64,000 nucleotides of DNA, from NCBI GenBank assembly GCA_039621445.1, contig CP154956.1, positions 91,855,934-91,919,933 on the forward strand, in the 5' to 3' direction. Origin of the DNA: Euglena gracilis. Its lineage: Eukaryota > Euglenida > Euglenophyceae > Euglenales. Under the pieces are notes generated by a model. It made no database searches and was not told where the DNA came from. It was given only the letters and a program-made list of their open reading frames with translations. The position numbers and the translations under genes were made by a program. Below are positions 49,318-60,689 of the stretch, piece after piece; position 1 is the first letter of the stretch, and each line of letters opens with the position of its first letter.

Positions 49318-50067
49318 CTATCGTGCTATATACGGGATCATGGGAGTAATCCCATTCACGAAAGAAGTGGAGAGAAGGTGATTAGGATCGCGTAACGCGG
49401 CGGAGACCAGTTGTACGGCCTCGCTGCCTTCTCCCCCGTATAGGAGAGACTTGCAAAGAACACAAAATCGATGAAACGGGAAAAGAATCCAACATATCGT
49501 CGGCTGCGTCATATCGAAGTACATCTTTATCAGCCCGTTGGCTGCCATGAAAGGTGGCATCACCCTCATCTGGGTTACCGGGGTAATGCCAGGGTGCTCG
49601 ACTAAGCGGGTCTGCTACTTTTTGCGTATTTCCTGGGGTACATACAACCACCAGGTTGAATTGCGACAAAAAATCATGCCATCGGCATCTTCGGCCTACG
49701 GAAGACGTCGCTTTGTTCAGATCATCGGTGTACCAGTGTTGAAGACTCACATTGTCAGTCAACACTAGTATTTGCACCAAGGAACTGGCGACCCAATTAG
49801 GAATTTTTGCAAAATAAGTACGATTGTGTACGTTTCTTTCTCACGGACTGTCCATTTGACTTGGCCTTTGCCATCTTCACCTTGTAGCTTCCTGCTGAAA
49901 AATGTTACAGGTCGTAGTTCGTTAGCCGCGTTGTGCTGGCTTAACACTCCGCCAGCAGGATAAGCTCTGCTATCGATTTCTAGCACGTAAAGCTTGCAGG
50001 GATCCGCGATGTCGAGTACGCCATTTTCAAGCTTTAGCTTTTTAATGCTCTCTAGAGCTTCACACAT
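49318..50067 (-). CDS. RNase H and tether, chromovirus copy 2
   Basis: Frames 50067-49765 (VLEIDSRAYPAGGVLSQHNA, VRPVTFFSRKLQGEDGKGQV or close, REKETYTIVLILQKF) and 49780-49382 (VQILVLTDNVSLQHWYTDDL, PLSRAPWHYPGNPDEGDATF). The catalytic Asp of the last motif is kept (TDNVSL) but the His/Glu after it differ from copy 1. Frame shifts near 49770. Then 49569-49318 continues the tether in another phase. Confidence 0.8.
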
Positions 50068-50080
50068 GTCTGCGTCCCAT

Positions 50081-50995
50081 TTAATTTGGGTTTTTTCGGG
50101 TGCGCGACTTTTGAGCTCTCGTGAGCGGTACCGCCATTTTCGCAGAATCTTTCATGTAAATCGCGTAGGATTGGTCTAATGCCAAAAATCCTTTCAAATG
50201 GGTGATGGTCTTAAAAATCTCAGGTGCCCGTTTCTTAATGGCCTCTAGTTTGCTATGCGCCGCTCGGCGTTGGCCATTATTATGATTGTGCCCGCAAAAC
50301 TTCATCGCTTCGCGAAATAACATTGGATAATGCGCTGAAACGTGGCTGGGCCATTCCTAACACCCACTGGTAAAACCGTCCATTGGTATACAGCTTTGGA
50401 TGGTACACATGCTCTATAGGCTTGAGATTCGGGATCCAGGTACATTTGGTGGAAACCATTATCCAGGTCAAAAATTGTCCACAAGCGGTTATCCGCTTGT
50501 TTTGTGATAAGGTCATCAATTGGAGGTAACGGGAATGGGTGTTTCTTCGTCTGAGAATTTAAGTCCTTATAATCCAGTACCAGCCTCCACTTTTTCTGAC
50601 CTGATGGGTCTGTGGGCTTGGGAACGGCAAAAGCATGGGAGGCCTATTCACTTTTGGAAGGGTTGATCAACTTCTGCTCTATGAGCTTTTCAATCATTTT
50701 TCATTGAGAGCTGTCTCTGTTTCTCCTGAACAACGGAAAATTTCCGATGCATTGGCTTTGCGCCTTCTTTAAGCTCAATTTTACAAACTCCAAAAGGTCC
50801 GCTGATTGCGGGGTCTACATCACAAGCGTAAACAGGGTTCTCCAAAACACCAGAAAACTCGCGACTGATGTGCATACAAAATTCTGATGAATTGGGATGC
50901 TGTCCTGCACCTTCAACGACAGCGGAAACTAGTTTATGGGTCATATCAACCATTTGGGGGGGAAGAGCGGTGATGCCTATACGCATGTTGCTCAA
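50081..50995 (-). pseudogene. Reverse transcriptase, chromovirus copy 2
   Basis: Frame 50995-50690 has the upstream pol sequence (YACDVDPAISGPFGVCKIEL). Further frames give SEQKLINPSKSE, LVLDYKDLNSQTKKHPFPLP or close, and RLWTIFDLDNGFHQMYLDPE. Then YQWTVLPVGVRNGPATFQRI ends at 50302. The active-site YxDD segment is absent (see 49017-49172). Past the gap the thumb resumes (HNHNNGQRRAAHSKLEAIKK, LKGFLALDQSYAIYMKDSAK). Confidence 0.78.
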
Positions 50996-51122
50996 AGAGC
51001 CGTATCGGCTCCCTGATGGTCGTTATGATACAACACAATCACATTCAAGGGTGGTGCTGTAGAAACGTTGAAAACGTAAAAAAAACAGGAAAAATGATTT
51101 CTTGGAAGGGTGCTTTCTAACA

Positions 51123-52190
51123 CTACTCCACGGATATCGTCGAATAGAGGAACATCGTTTGGCAGGTTCCACCCAAAAAAAAAGTGACATAAGTCAGGAT
51201 TTGAAACCACTCCGCTGCGGGATTCGCAGAGATGAGTAGTGCGCTTCGCGCTTGATCCTGGAAATTCCTATTTACATCCAGCGGGATAAGTTTTAGGGGG
51301 GGATGCATGTATAGGATATTGTCTCCCCTAATCTTATCAAAGGCGTTAGAATTTTGCGACCAATGTCGCGGTAATCACGAAGGCGTGTTGGATGAGTATA
51401 CATCAATTTATAAGGTCAAATCAAACTTAACCGCCATATCAGCGATTTTTGAAAACCAATTTCTCAAAATGCGTTATTGACCGAACTGAAAAGATATCCA
51501 GGTGTCCTTGTTGTGCTTGGAGATCTGCTCAACGTCCTAAAGGGGGGGAACGTGCTGTAAAACAGAACAACGGAATTGTAAATCATCCACACACATGTCC
51601 GTAGGACTCGATCCAGGGGGGTATGAATGGGTTGAGCATATGCCCTATCATCGGTAATGCGCAGGACGGGGAATGCGCGATATGCGCGGGATTCGCACTA
51701 TGTGCGTGAAGCGTGATATGCGCGGGAGGTTTGGAAAGCGCCATAGGCGCACGGGGGGCGTGTTGGAAAAACCGAAGAGTTAGGCTATGCTTTTGCACTG
51801 TAGTGCTTGATTCACCATCGCGAATTGCGAAAAACTGTTAGGTGATGTTGTGATAGGGTGAAAAGCTACCAGGTGTACCGATGGGTGTACCACCCATTTT
51901 CTTGTGATCTTTTAAATCCGTTCCCAGTGTACCATTAATTAACGTGAAGGTACGACTGCCAAGTGTAGGGGTAAAAATTCCTGGTTGCAGGATCCAATCA
52001 GAATAGTTTGGAAGACTCAACAAGTCATCAACAATCAAACTCATAGTCAGCGGAGATCCTGAGACATTGAGCGCATTGGTAGGAGGGTTGGTGCTTGTGA
52101 TGTGCGTTCGTGTGTGTTTCAGTTCATAAGTTTCTGTCGGCTGGGGTAGCTGCTAGGTGGTGTACAGCGGTGTCTGAAATCGACACACCT
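51123..52190 (-). pseudogene. Pol upstream region, chromovirus copy 2
   Basis: Broken counterpart of 24930-25934: APMALSKPPAHITLHAHSAN, then HPPLKLIPLDVNRNFQDQAR and SALLISANPAAEWFQ. It ends at about 52190, where CCTGTACAC-type chromovirus sequence meets the SINE/foldback region, so gag and protease are missing from this copy. Confidence 0.65.
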
Positions 52191-52204
52191 GGACGAAAAC
52201 ATAA

Positions 52205-52342
52205 CATGCCTCCAGACTACCGGTGAGGAAAATGATGTCATCACCTGGCGGTTCACCGGTCTCCTGCCAGGTAACCTTCTGAGCCCCCAGTGCCGCTCCA
52301 GGATATCCCATAGTCGTCGACCAACCAACGGCGGTCCCCACA
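52205..52342 (-). mobile_element. SINE body, truncated copy (no tRNA head)
   Basis: Aligns with the right-hand two thirds of the repeats at 52985-53262 and 53322-53586 (ATGCCTCCAGAC, ACCTGGCGG-TCACCGGTCTCC-GCCAGG, AGTGCCGCTCC, CCCATAGTCGT-GACCAACC). The tRNA-like left part is missing, replaced by chromovirus sequence. Confidence 0.7.
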
Positions 52343-52369
52343 GGGTCAGGAGTCTCTGCTTAGTGCCGC

Positions 52370-52600
52370 CTTGCCACAGATGGCTGAAGATGCTGCTCCG
52401 ACTTGACGACGTGACTTCTTGTCCCTGGGAGGGGGTCATCCCCTTCCCTTCCTGGGCCCTATTTTTTGACGGACGGCTTTTAAACAAAAAAATTATTTTA
52501 CGGGTACGGGGGTCGCGCTCACAAGGTCTTTGTGCTTCGCCCTCGGTGTCCCTTCATGTCCCTACATCCCTTGTCGGGTACAAACAGAGAATTCTGGAGC
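52370..52600 (+). mobile_element. Foldback-family copy (inverted partner at 57729-58079)
   Basis: Matches the reverse complement of 57740-57955 (GATGCTGCTCCGAC, GTGACTTCTTG-CCCTGGG, TTCGCCCTCGGTGTC-CTTCAT). The right part ends CCCTTGTCGGGTAC, like the terminal repeat of the 57.7-kb element. The left terminal arm is absent. Confidence 0.65.
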
Positions 52601-52984
52601 AAAAATCAGCTGTGTGCGCAACATGCATATACCAGAGGGAAAGGGGGCCTGGGCCACCCCCATGAGGATTGGGAGGGGATCCCAAAAAACTCCAATTCTT
52701 TCCAGCTTTTGATTCCAAAGCCTCTTCTAAGGGGCCAACATGGTGCGGAGTCTCAAACCACTAAACCCAGGAATTAAAAGCATAGCACTGTAGGCATTAC
52801 GTGCCTGGGCCTTGGATAACTGAAAAAATTGTCCTAAGGCGCCAGCCACGTGGCCAGTTGTGGCTTCGGGGGGGTAGACCCATTTTGTCCAAACTCACCC
52901 GAAATAATGAAAAGGAACTCTGAAAACGCTTTAAACTCGGGTTTCTCCCCAGGAAATCGTCAACGGATTTACTCTGTATTTGTT

Positions 52985-53262
52985 TCTCCTGGTGGGCTCT
53001 TTGTTTTAAGGCAAGTGTTCGATGCCCGAAGGGCCGGTTCCTCTCACTGTCCCGAGCCGGACGCCAATTTCCGACCCGGGAATGGAACCCACGACCACCC
53101 GGTTCCTCGGCTAGCGTCATGCCTCCAGACCACCGGTGGCGAAAAAGGAGGTTCTCACCTGGCGGGTCACCGGTCTCCCGCCAGGCAGCCTCCTGAGCCC
53201 CCAGTACCGCTCCGTGACGTCCCATAGTCGTGGACCAACCCACGGCGATCCCCACACTCCCC
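52985..53262 (-). mobile_element. tRNA-derived SINE, copy 2
   Basis: On the minus strand a Pol III B-box-like GGTTCCATTCCCGG (53075-53088; one change from GGTTCGANTCC) sits in a tRNA-like stretch with an A-box-like TGGTCTGGAGGCATGACGC about 35 bp upstream. A body with an inverted repeat (CTGGCGGGAGACCGGTGACCCGCCAG) is upstream of it. Head-to-tail with copy 3 at 338-bp spacing. Confidence 0.75.
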
Positions 53263-53321
53263 TTCCTAAGGAGAGACCGGAGTTCGCTCTTCAAGACTCC
53301 TTTTTGATCGCCGTGGGACCC

Positions 53322-53586
53322 TCTGCTGCCAAGTGGATTCTTTGTTTTACGGCACGTGTTCGAAGCCCTAAGGGCCGGCGTCTCTCACCGTCCTGATCCG
53401 GACGCCATTTTCCGACCGGGAATCGAACCCACGACCTCCCGGTTCCTCTGCTAGCGTCATGCCTCCAGACTAGCGGTGGTGAAAAAGGAGTCCTCAGCTG
53501 GCGCTTCACAGGGCTGCCGCCAGGCAGCCCAGTGCCGCTCCGCGACATCACATAGTCTGCACAAACCCGCTGCGATCCCCACACCG
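53322..53586 (-). mobile_element. tRNA-derived SINE, copy 3
   Basis: The minus strand has a perfect B box GGTTCGATTCCCGG at 53429-53416 and an A-box-like TAGTCTGGAGGCATGACGC just upstream, in the layout of a tRNA-Pro/Thr-like gene without a convincing acceptor stem. It shares its entire length with copy 2. The flanking ORFs seen in this repeat are not coding. Confidence 0.8.
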
Positions 53587-55243
53587 TCCGATATTTTCCT
53601 AGGCAAATCATGCAAGGGAGGGGCCACCTGGTGGGTAGCGTTTTCTCCGGCCTGCAATTGGTGATCACACCCCTGTAGGTGGTGATTTTCAGGCAGGGGG
53701 TTACTGGCAGTTTCATCTTGATTAATTGGGGCCACCACGTGGCTGAATCCCAAATGGGGGTGACCATCAAAAATTTGGAATGGGAAAACATTCCAATCGT
53801 GGAAGAAATTTCTGCATGATTGTCCAAGGAGGGTTTGCATAAAGTTCCCCATGTTGTCCAGGGTCATTGGAGGGCATCCACTGCCCTCGCATCCCAGTGG
53901 GGCGATCTGGCTGTCGCCGTTGCAGCCGGAGGATAAGCAGGTGCATGCGACATGTGGCGAACCGGGCCGCCCACCCCCCAGATCCCAGTATCAGAAGTTT
54001 CCCATCAGAAAACCCCAGCCCGTGACGGCCACGGCCTGTGGACCACAGTTGCCAGAAAGACCAAAGGGAAGACGGAACCACCAGCCCAGCATAAACGCCT
54101 GCATTGGGGCCCAATCAAGCAAGAGAGAGCAGACCACAGCATTCCAAAAAAAATTTGGTATTTTTCCCTGCAGTCTCTGATGAGCGTCCATTTCGTTTGC
54201 CCCCCTTCCGGTTTTGATATCAGGAACCAGGGAATTAGCTGTTGGGTTCCTGAATCCTGAACCATCTTTATGTACCAAGTTCTTTCGTAATCCAACAGGA
54301 CTTTTTCTGCCTGTTTCAGGTCTAGGTTGGCTCTCGTTTTTGGATGTGTGGATAATTTTGGTGGTTTGACCCAAGTGGGTTTAATTCCATCTTTTATCAG
54401 TTCCATCTTTTATAATTTAGAAGGTTGCTGGAGGGGCATTTTTCAGCCACAATTTTAGACGTTTTTGCAGTCTCTGGTGTAGAGGGGTGTCCCCCCAATT
54501 TTCCTCCGTGGTATTTATTTCTTCAATCAAATTTTTTTCTGCGGGTTGGTTTGGGTTTTTGGAACATTTTAAAACCCTTGGAACCCCTGAAGTTTGGTCT
54601 TTTCCAAGATGTAATGGATGGTGGTGTGCATGCACCCACCATCTCTCTCTCACAGACTCTCTGCTCCATCTTGTCCTTCGCCTTGTCTGGTAACATACCA
54701 TAGGGGGTCACTGAGGGTCCCCCCCTTGATTTCAGCTTCCAAGGGTGGAATTAAATGATTTGGGGGGGCTGAGACCCTCGTCCTCCTTTGCCCCCTCTGG
54801 GGCATCCTCCTGGGGCTGCCGGGGATGATTCGTATAAGGTTTGCACCATAGCTTGTGGGGGGCCATTTCTGGACCACCGCTTTGGCCCACATGGCCCTGT
54901 GAGTTCTGGCCACTCAGGCCCTGAAGATGATGGCCTCCATGGCCCTGCTCTTTTGGCCTCCGTGGCCGAACAAATGAAAATGATTCAAACTCTCGCCGCC
55001 TTGGCCTTGATTTACCCTCCCTGGGGCTGAGCTTGACGTTGGTCTCCAGTCCCACGTAAAATCTGGGGGGTGGGATGCTGTGCCCCCCTTCTTCCCCTTG
55101 AGAAGGGTTGTTGTGTTAGAACGTTTGGGGGGATTTGGCGAACCTTTTCTACCTCTTGCTGAGGCCACCATGGCCTCCACCTTGGCTTGGGATTCCACCT
55201 TCTCCAATTCTGTTCGAATTGTGTTCTGGCGGGTGGGCGCCAT
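53550..55243 (-). pseudogene. DIRS-like element fragment C1 (gag-like, RT fingers, pol tail)
   Basis: Read on the minus strand. 55243-54650: gag-like frames rich in Gly/Pro/Met (MAPTRQNTIRTELEKVESQA, then an AMEA/GHGG-type repeat area). 54700-54005: the lead to RT (LIEEINTTEENWGDTPLHQR, RANLDLKQAEKVLLDYERTW, PWFLISKPEGGQTKWTLIRD). 53880-53600: the pol tail (LYANPPWTIMQKFLPRLECF, SATWWPQLIKMKLPVTPCLK). RT palm and RNase H between are missing. The order and the late YANPPW...PIWDSATWW block match DIRS/Ngaro-type pol. Confidence 0.65.
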
Positions 55244-55278
55244 TGTGGAACATGTCTTTGAGCTTTCAAATTAGGTCA

Positions 55279-57700
55279 CATTCAAAACACTTTCCCAGTT
55301 TTGGAGAAAGGCCACTGGGCGGCCAAAATCGATCGGAAAGACGGATATTTTCACACCAGTGAACCCAACTCTAAAGCCCTTTCTAAGGCATCAGGCGGTG
55401 GGGAAAACCTGGGAATTCCAGGCAGGCTGTTTTTGCCTAAATGTGATACCACAAAATTCTATGTCAATCATGAAGACATTCGAAAAACGTTGGATTAGAA
55501 AAGGAATCCAGGTTTTTTTATTTACGTATTTACGTTTTATTTACGTTTTTATTTACGACATTTTAATGGTTTCCCCCACTCAAAATACATTGAAAACCCC
55601 TTGAACAGGGTTGACAAAGACCTAATCGACTCGGGGTTCAAAATTAATGTTAAAAAGTCAACCTTCGAGCCACCCAGGTCGTAAACCACTTGAGCTTCCA
55701 GTTAAATATCCAAGATGGAAAATTGAAAATTCCCCCAAAAAGTCAAACCCATAAAAACTGAACTTGGGGAAAAAGTGAAAAACGATTTCAGGTAGAAAAG
55801 GCAGTCCGCTGCCATTTTGGGCCAAAGTAGGTGCAACCTCATGGCCCTGCCGTTTTTATGGCCTTCACAGATTCCCTATCGAATGTCTTGATCAAAAAGT
55901 ACACAGCCCCATGGAACTCAAACCATTCGTTTTTAACAGGACGTAAAAGCCCAATTGAGGGAAATCAAAAATCTGCTGGACACCTGGGGTGGCAGACCTT
56001 TCCCCCAACGTGCAACAAGGGAGTTGCACTCAGACAGCTGTCTGGGGCGGTTGCACATTCATACTGGAGAAATTGTCCAAGAGATTTGGAGAGAAAACGT
56101 CACCTTATAAAGCAATCTAAAAGAATTACCTGCAGCCATCAGCAGAGTGAAGAGTCTAAGCAGGCCAGGTAAAACGGTGTCCATTTCAGTGGACAATAAG
56201 CTTATTAATTATTACCTGCCAAAGGGGGGGGGCAGAAAAGACCCTTTCAACTGCCCAATAAGGCCATTTTTCAATGGTGCATGGAAAAAATTAAATCTAC
56301 AAGGAAAATGCTTTCCTTCAAAGGAATGGTTAGCAGACCCCATAAGCAAGTGGGAGTCAGACTGCGGTGACTACTTATTGGAACCGCAGCTCTTTCAATG
56401 GCTAATTCAGCATTTCAATTTTTTTCCTAAATTTGGAAACCAATTTATTTGCCTCCCAATCCCCAGGCAACAAAAAGCCGCCCATTTTTTGGGCCAGCTG
56501 GCCCCACTGGGAGGCCACAGCAGTAAACGCATTACAATGTACACTGGACAACGTGGGGGATCTTTATGCAAACCACCCCGGTCAATAATTCAAAAATTTC
56601 TGCCCAGGTTGAAAATGTTTCCCCAGACCAAAGTTTTGATGGTCACCACTGCTGGGATTCAGCCACATGGTGGCCCCAAGTTATAGAAATGGAAGTTCCA
56701 GGGACCCCCTGCCTGAAGATCACCCCCCTACAGGGGTGTTTTCACCAATTGCAGGAGGGGCCAAACGCCACCCCCGAGGTGACCCCTAATTTGCATGATT
56801 TGCTCAGGCAAATATTGGAGGGGAAACAAATTCAGGTTAAAACCGTTTACGATTTCCTGGGGAGAAGTTACAGTTTAAAACGTTGTCAGAGTGCTTTTGC
56901 AATTACGTGGGAATTTTGGAGCATATGGGGGTGCCCCACCCTGAAGCCACACCAGACCAAGTGACTGACGCTTTAATACTATTGTTCCAAATCTCCAAGG
57001 CCCAAGCCGTAATGCATACAGTGCCTTGCTTGTGATTCCTGGGTTAAAATTCCACACCCTGTTGACCCCTTACAAGAGGCTTTGGAACCAAAATTTGGAC
57101 AATAATGGGGCATTCTGGGATTCACTCCCAAACCTCCTGGGGCTGGCCAAGGCCCCTATGCCCACTGATATTGGTACATTGTGTACACAACTTACTTTTT
57201 TCTCAGGAATCCTCCGTTGCACAGGTCCTCTGACTTCGCTCAAGTCAAACGAACCAACGGTGTGTTCGGTAGGGCATCATACCCCAAAATTGAGTGTAAA
57301 GGTCAAAACTTTCACAAGTGGGAAAGGGTTGTGTCCATACCTCAGTGTCCACAAACAAGCCCATTTCATCTACTACACATTTATTCGTTAGACCTGGGGG
57401 CCCCTTCTTATTTCATTAAAACACCCCTTCAGAGCCATAAGTACAGACATCATTGCTTCTATCACAAAAGGACTTTTGGCCAAGCAAGGAGTACTCCCCC
57501 AGGAGTGGGGGTCCCACTCCACCAGAGGGGCAGGAGGTGGTTTACTCAAAACAGTTGGGCGTTTCTGCCCAAGAAGTTTGTGAAATTGTTCAGTGGATGG
57601 GGTGGAGGCTTTTACAGCCCATTACAAACGACTGGGAGCACAAGGTGCCCTGGAAAATGCCCCGGCCCCTCTGATTTCAGTGCACAATCAGGCATCACAA
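55279..57700 (+). pseudogene. DIRS-like element fragment C2 (RT, RNase H, tyrosine recombinase)
   Basis: Plus strand. RT palm at 55304-55370 (GHWAAKIDRKDGYFH, motif A), with a degraded active site near 55545-55570 (IYDILMVSPT). RNase H-like at 56165-56480 (SISVDNKLINYYLPKGGGRK, SKEWLADPISKWESDCGDYL, LEPQLFQWLIQHFNFF). Pol tail at 56540-56730. Then a tyrosine recombinase: helical N-part (56870-57160, KRLWNQNLDNNGAFWD), box I-like Arg (RSSDFAQVKRT near 57235), His-x-x-Arg as HSTR at 57515-57526, and in the same phase a candidate nucleophile Tyr in TAHYKR at 57623-57625. Stops and shifts throughout. A tyrosine recombinase after RT/RNase H defines DIRS-type retrotransposons; LTR and non-LTR elements lack it. 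Confidence 0.75.
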
Positions 57701-57728
57701 CGGCAAAGTGCGGAGCGCGACGTGTCTT

Positions 57729-58079
57729 GTACTCACTCGAGGAAAACCGACAATGGATGAAGCGACACCGAGGGCGAAGCACAAAGATTTTGTTAGCCCG
57801 AACCCCCCACCCGTGAAAGAAAATTTGTGTTCAAAAGCCGTCGGTCGGAAAGTTGGGGCCAGGCGGGGCAGAGGAGGGGATCTCCCCAGGGGCAAGAAGC
57901 CACGTCACCACGTCGGAGCAGCATCCTCAGCCAACTGCGTCGAGGTGGCACGAAGCGGGGAATCCTAACCCAGCGCACCCAAACAATCAAACAACACCGC
58001 CGGCGGGCAAGACATGGCCTTACAAGGCCTTCGCCCTCGGTGTCCCTTCCTCCCTTGTCGGTTTTCCTCGAGGGAGTAC
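57729..58079. mobile_element. Foldback element with about 50-bp terminal inverted repeats
   Basis: The left end GTACTCACTCGAGGAAAACC and the right end GGTTTTCCTCGAGGGAGTAC are inverted. Complementarity continues through CGACA and ACACCGAGGGCGAAG for about 52 bp. The interior is unrelated to transposase. A partial inverted copy lies at 52370-52600. It follows the recombinase fragment directly and could be part of the DIRS-like element end structure instead of an independent MITE. Confidence 0.6.
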
Positions 58080-58286
58080 GAAAGTGAATATCAAAACAAT
58101 GCTCAAAAGTGGGCTAACGAAACAAAGTTCGATTGACAAGTCAAATATCTATTTCAAATTAGACTTCAATGAACAATGAAGTTGGGAAGAAGCTGCAAAT
58201 TTGTGGTCGACGTGAACTACCTGGAGCAGCTGGCAAACAAATCTGTTTCCAAATGTGTGAAATTTTGGAATTGCTGTCTTAGCCAG
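58080..58286. other. Short junction segment shared with 62.83-63.0 kb
   Basis: Resembles 62830-62995 in the same orientation (CAATTTCGACTTCGATGAGC versus CAAATTAGACTTCAATGAAC; ACCTGGAGCAGC). Probably element-end sequence. No gene. Confidence 0.45.
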
Positions 58287-58960
58287 TTAAAAAGCATGAG
58301 GGTCTAAAGAATAATCCGCCCTGTACATTTCCCATCTGCTTATGGGGCCCGCCGGGCGATCTTTTGAAGGCACCCAATTGACTTGGAGGTTTACTTGCTT
58401 TTGCATGCACCATTTGAAAAATCGTCTTAGCATTTTGTTGAAGGGGTCCTTTCTGCCCCCACCTTTTGTTAGGTAATGATAGATTACCTGGTTGTCTACG
58501 AACAAAGAAGCTGTTTCTCCGAGGTTTGCTTAAGCTTTTCAAAGCGCTGATGGCTGCACCGAGCTCCTTCACATTTATGTGTAAAATGGAATCGTTGCTC
58601 GAAGATTCCTGCGCAATTTATCCTGTTCGTGTGTCCAACCCCCCCCCAGGCGTGGGTGCTGCTGTTTGAGTGCAACTCTCTCTGCAGTTTGGGGAAGGGT
58701 CTGCCCCCCTGGTGTCCAGCAGAAGCTTTATTTCTCTCAGTTGGGCCTTGATTTTCCTGATAAATAGGGTTCTTTGAGTTCCACGTGGCTGTGGACTTTG
58801 TAACCAAAAAAATTTCCAGCGTATCCGTAAAAGCCCTTAAACAGGGCAGCTCCATTAGGTTGCATCTTATTTCACGCAAAGTGGCAGCCAGATGCCTTTT
58901 GGACATGTAATCTGTGGGAGGGCGGCTGGCTACAGCAAGAATTAGGAACAGCAAAGCCTA
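58287..58960 (-). pseudogene. DIRS-like fragment C3, RNase H part
   Basis: The minus frame 58505-58287 reads FVDNQVIYHYLTKGGGRKDP, FKWCMQKQVNLQVNWVPSKD and ISRWEMYRADYSLDPHAF, the same domain as C2 at 56.2 kb with a better preserved frame. Upstream frames to 58954 match the C2 connection (SKRHLAATLREIRCNLMELP). Truncated after DPHAF. Confidence 0.75.
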
Positions 58961-59175
58961 ATTGACAGAAAAAATTGCCATTTCACTTTGTAGGTGGCAA
59001 TAAGCTGAATGCCTTGTTCAAATCGTATTGGAAGACTTTGTTTTGATGCCTTGCATTTGGTTTTACTGGTGGAAGTTCCGGCGGAAGGATTACAAAAAGT
59101 GGTATTTTGAAGCGCTGAAGCCAGAAAAACCAAGAGAATTCCCAGAAAAGAGACATCTCAGAAAACTCAAGGTAT
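58914..59175 (+). repeat. 260-bp direct repeat, left copy
   Basis: Near-identical to 60257-60517: GTGGGAGGGCGGCTGGCTAC at the start and CCCAGAAAAGAGACATCTCA at the end. The two bracket 1.08 kb of unrelated sequence. Confidence 0.92.
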
Positions 59176-60256
59176 TCTGGTTTGCCAAGGCATGTTGTTT
59201 AAGTATCAGTGAATGTACCATCGAAGAATCGAAGAAAGAAAGAAGACAGTCAGAAGTGAAATGTAGCTGGAGCTGCCAGCAGCAGGAGGAGGAGGAGGAA
59301 GGTCAACAACCTCCAGAACCTGCAGTTCGCTGTGGTATGTACTGCTGATAGACACCCTGTTCATGCTGCAGATTTGTGATGTATAATTTGCAGCTGGGTG
59401 TCGGATGGTTGGAAAACATTTCGAACAGATTCTGTGACATTTTTATGCAGTTTGTGCTTTCGTTTGGGTTGGGAGTCCGTTGCTGGAATGTTCGGGCCAC
59501 GTAGCCCCTTTTGCCACACCATCTGGGGGTTGGGAGGGACTTTCCAAAAGCAAATTTGGGCCCAGCAGCCCCAGGACACACCAGGCAAAAAGCACATGTA
59601 ATTTCTAGTCCCAAAGTTCTGTACCGTTGTGATGGGTTGGGAGGCGAATGCTTTAGCATTTTTGGGCCCAGCAGCCCCTTATGCCACACCACACACTGTG
59701 CAACTCAGTTTCAATTGTCCAGTTGTGTTGTAAATCCTTTGGACAGTCAATGGTACCTGATTCGGCTCGGAATCAATGCACACAATTTTGGGCAGAAGAA
59801 AGTTCAACATTTCAATGTCAAAAAAAGATTTGCAGAATCAGTTGTCAGAATTTAAATGTCAATTTTGGATTTTTGAAAATTGTTGGTTCCTGGCCCTGCC
59901 ATTTTGTGGGTGCCGCTTCAAGGGTGCCCTGCCCTGGCATTCACAATTGGCAACCCGAGCAAAGCCTGGGCTTCTGGGGGGCCTTCTGGGATAACTTGTG
60001 GTTTCTGGGGGAAACCGCAGGTTCCCCAGTTGGCGTCCCAAATGGGCCCAGGAGTGGGCAAGGGGGGGTCATGGATTTGTGTTGTATTGGCTGGGAGTGC
60101 TGGAAGCAGCTGCTTTACGCTTTACTTGGTTTTTGTTGTACATTACACCCTCCACAGCGTCCCCCTCCCCCTGAAAAAAAAACACTCAGAACCAGATCCC
60201 CAGATCAATGCCAGCCGCCTAACTTCGTAGGTTGTCGGCGTTGGCCTGGGAGGGGT
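59176..60256. other. 1.08-kb insert between 260-bp direct repeats
   Basis: No supportable gene. It includes a GGAGGAGGAGGAGGAA stretch near 59286 and twice-repeated CAGCAGCCCC-GCC-CACACCA phrases (59505-59700). It separates the RNase H and RT parts of DIRS-like fragment C3. Confidence 0.55.
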
Positions 60257-60517
60257 GTGTGGGAGGGCGGCTGGCTACAGCAAGAATTAGGAAGAGCAAA
60301 GCCTAATTCACAGAAAAAATTGTCATGTCACTTTGTAGGTGGCAATAAGCTGAATACCTTGTTCAAATCGTCTTGAAAGACGTTGTTTTGATGCCTTGCA
60401 TTGGGTTTTACCGGTGGCATTTCCGGCGAAAGGATTACAAAAAAGTGGTATTTTGAAGCGCTGAAGCCAGAAAACGCAAGAGAATTCCCAGAAAAGAGAC
60501 ATCTCATAAAACTAATC
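60257..60517 (+). repeat. 260-bp direct repeat, right copy
   Basis: See left copy at 58914-59175. Confidence 0.92.
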
Positions 60518-60689
60518 CTTTTTCACAACTTTTCACAGTTGCTTTTTCTTAAGGTTTTGACTTTCTGGGGGGCATCTGTAGTTTTCATTCCTTGAAGTTT
60601 AGCTGAAAATCCAGGTGGGTTACAACTTGTGTGGGCTACAGTGTGGTCTTTTTTACCTTGATTTTGAACCCGGAATTCAGTAAATCCTT

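Noticed and set aside
53405-53478. Functional tRNA gene
   Set aside because: The B box is perfect and an A-box-like sequence is present, but no convincing acceptor stem, and the unit recurs as a repeat with a non-tRNA body, so a SINE is the better call.
55800-55835. Resemblance of CTGCCATTTTGGGCCAAAG to a dinoflagellate spliced leader
   Set aside because: Only a partial match with mismatches in the invariant part; no downstream gene. It cannot be used to assign the lineage.
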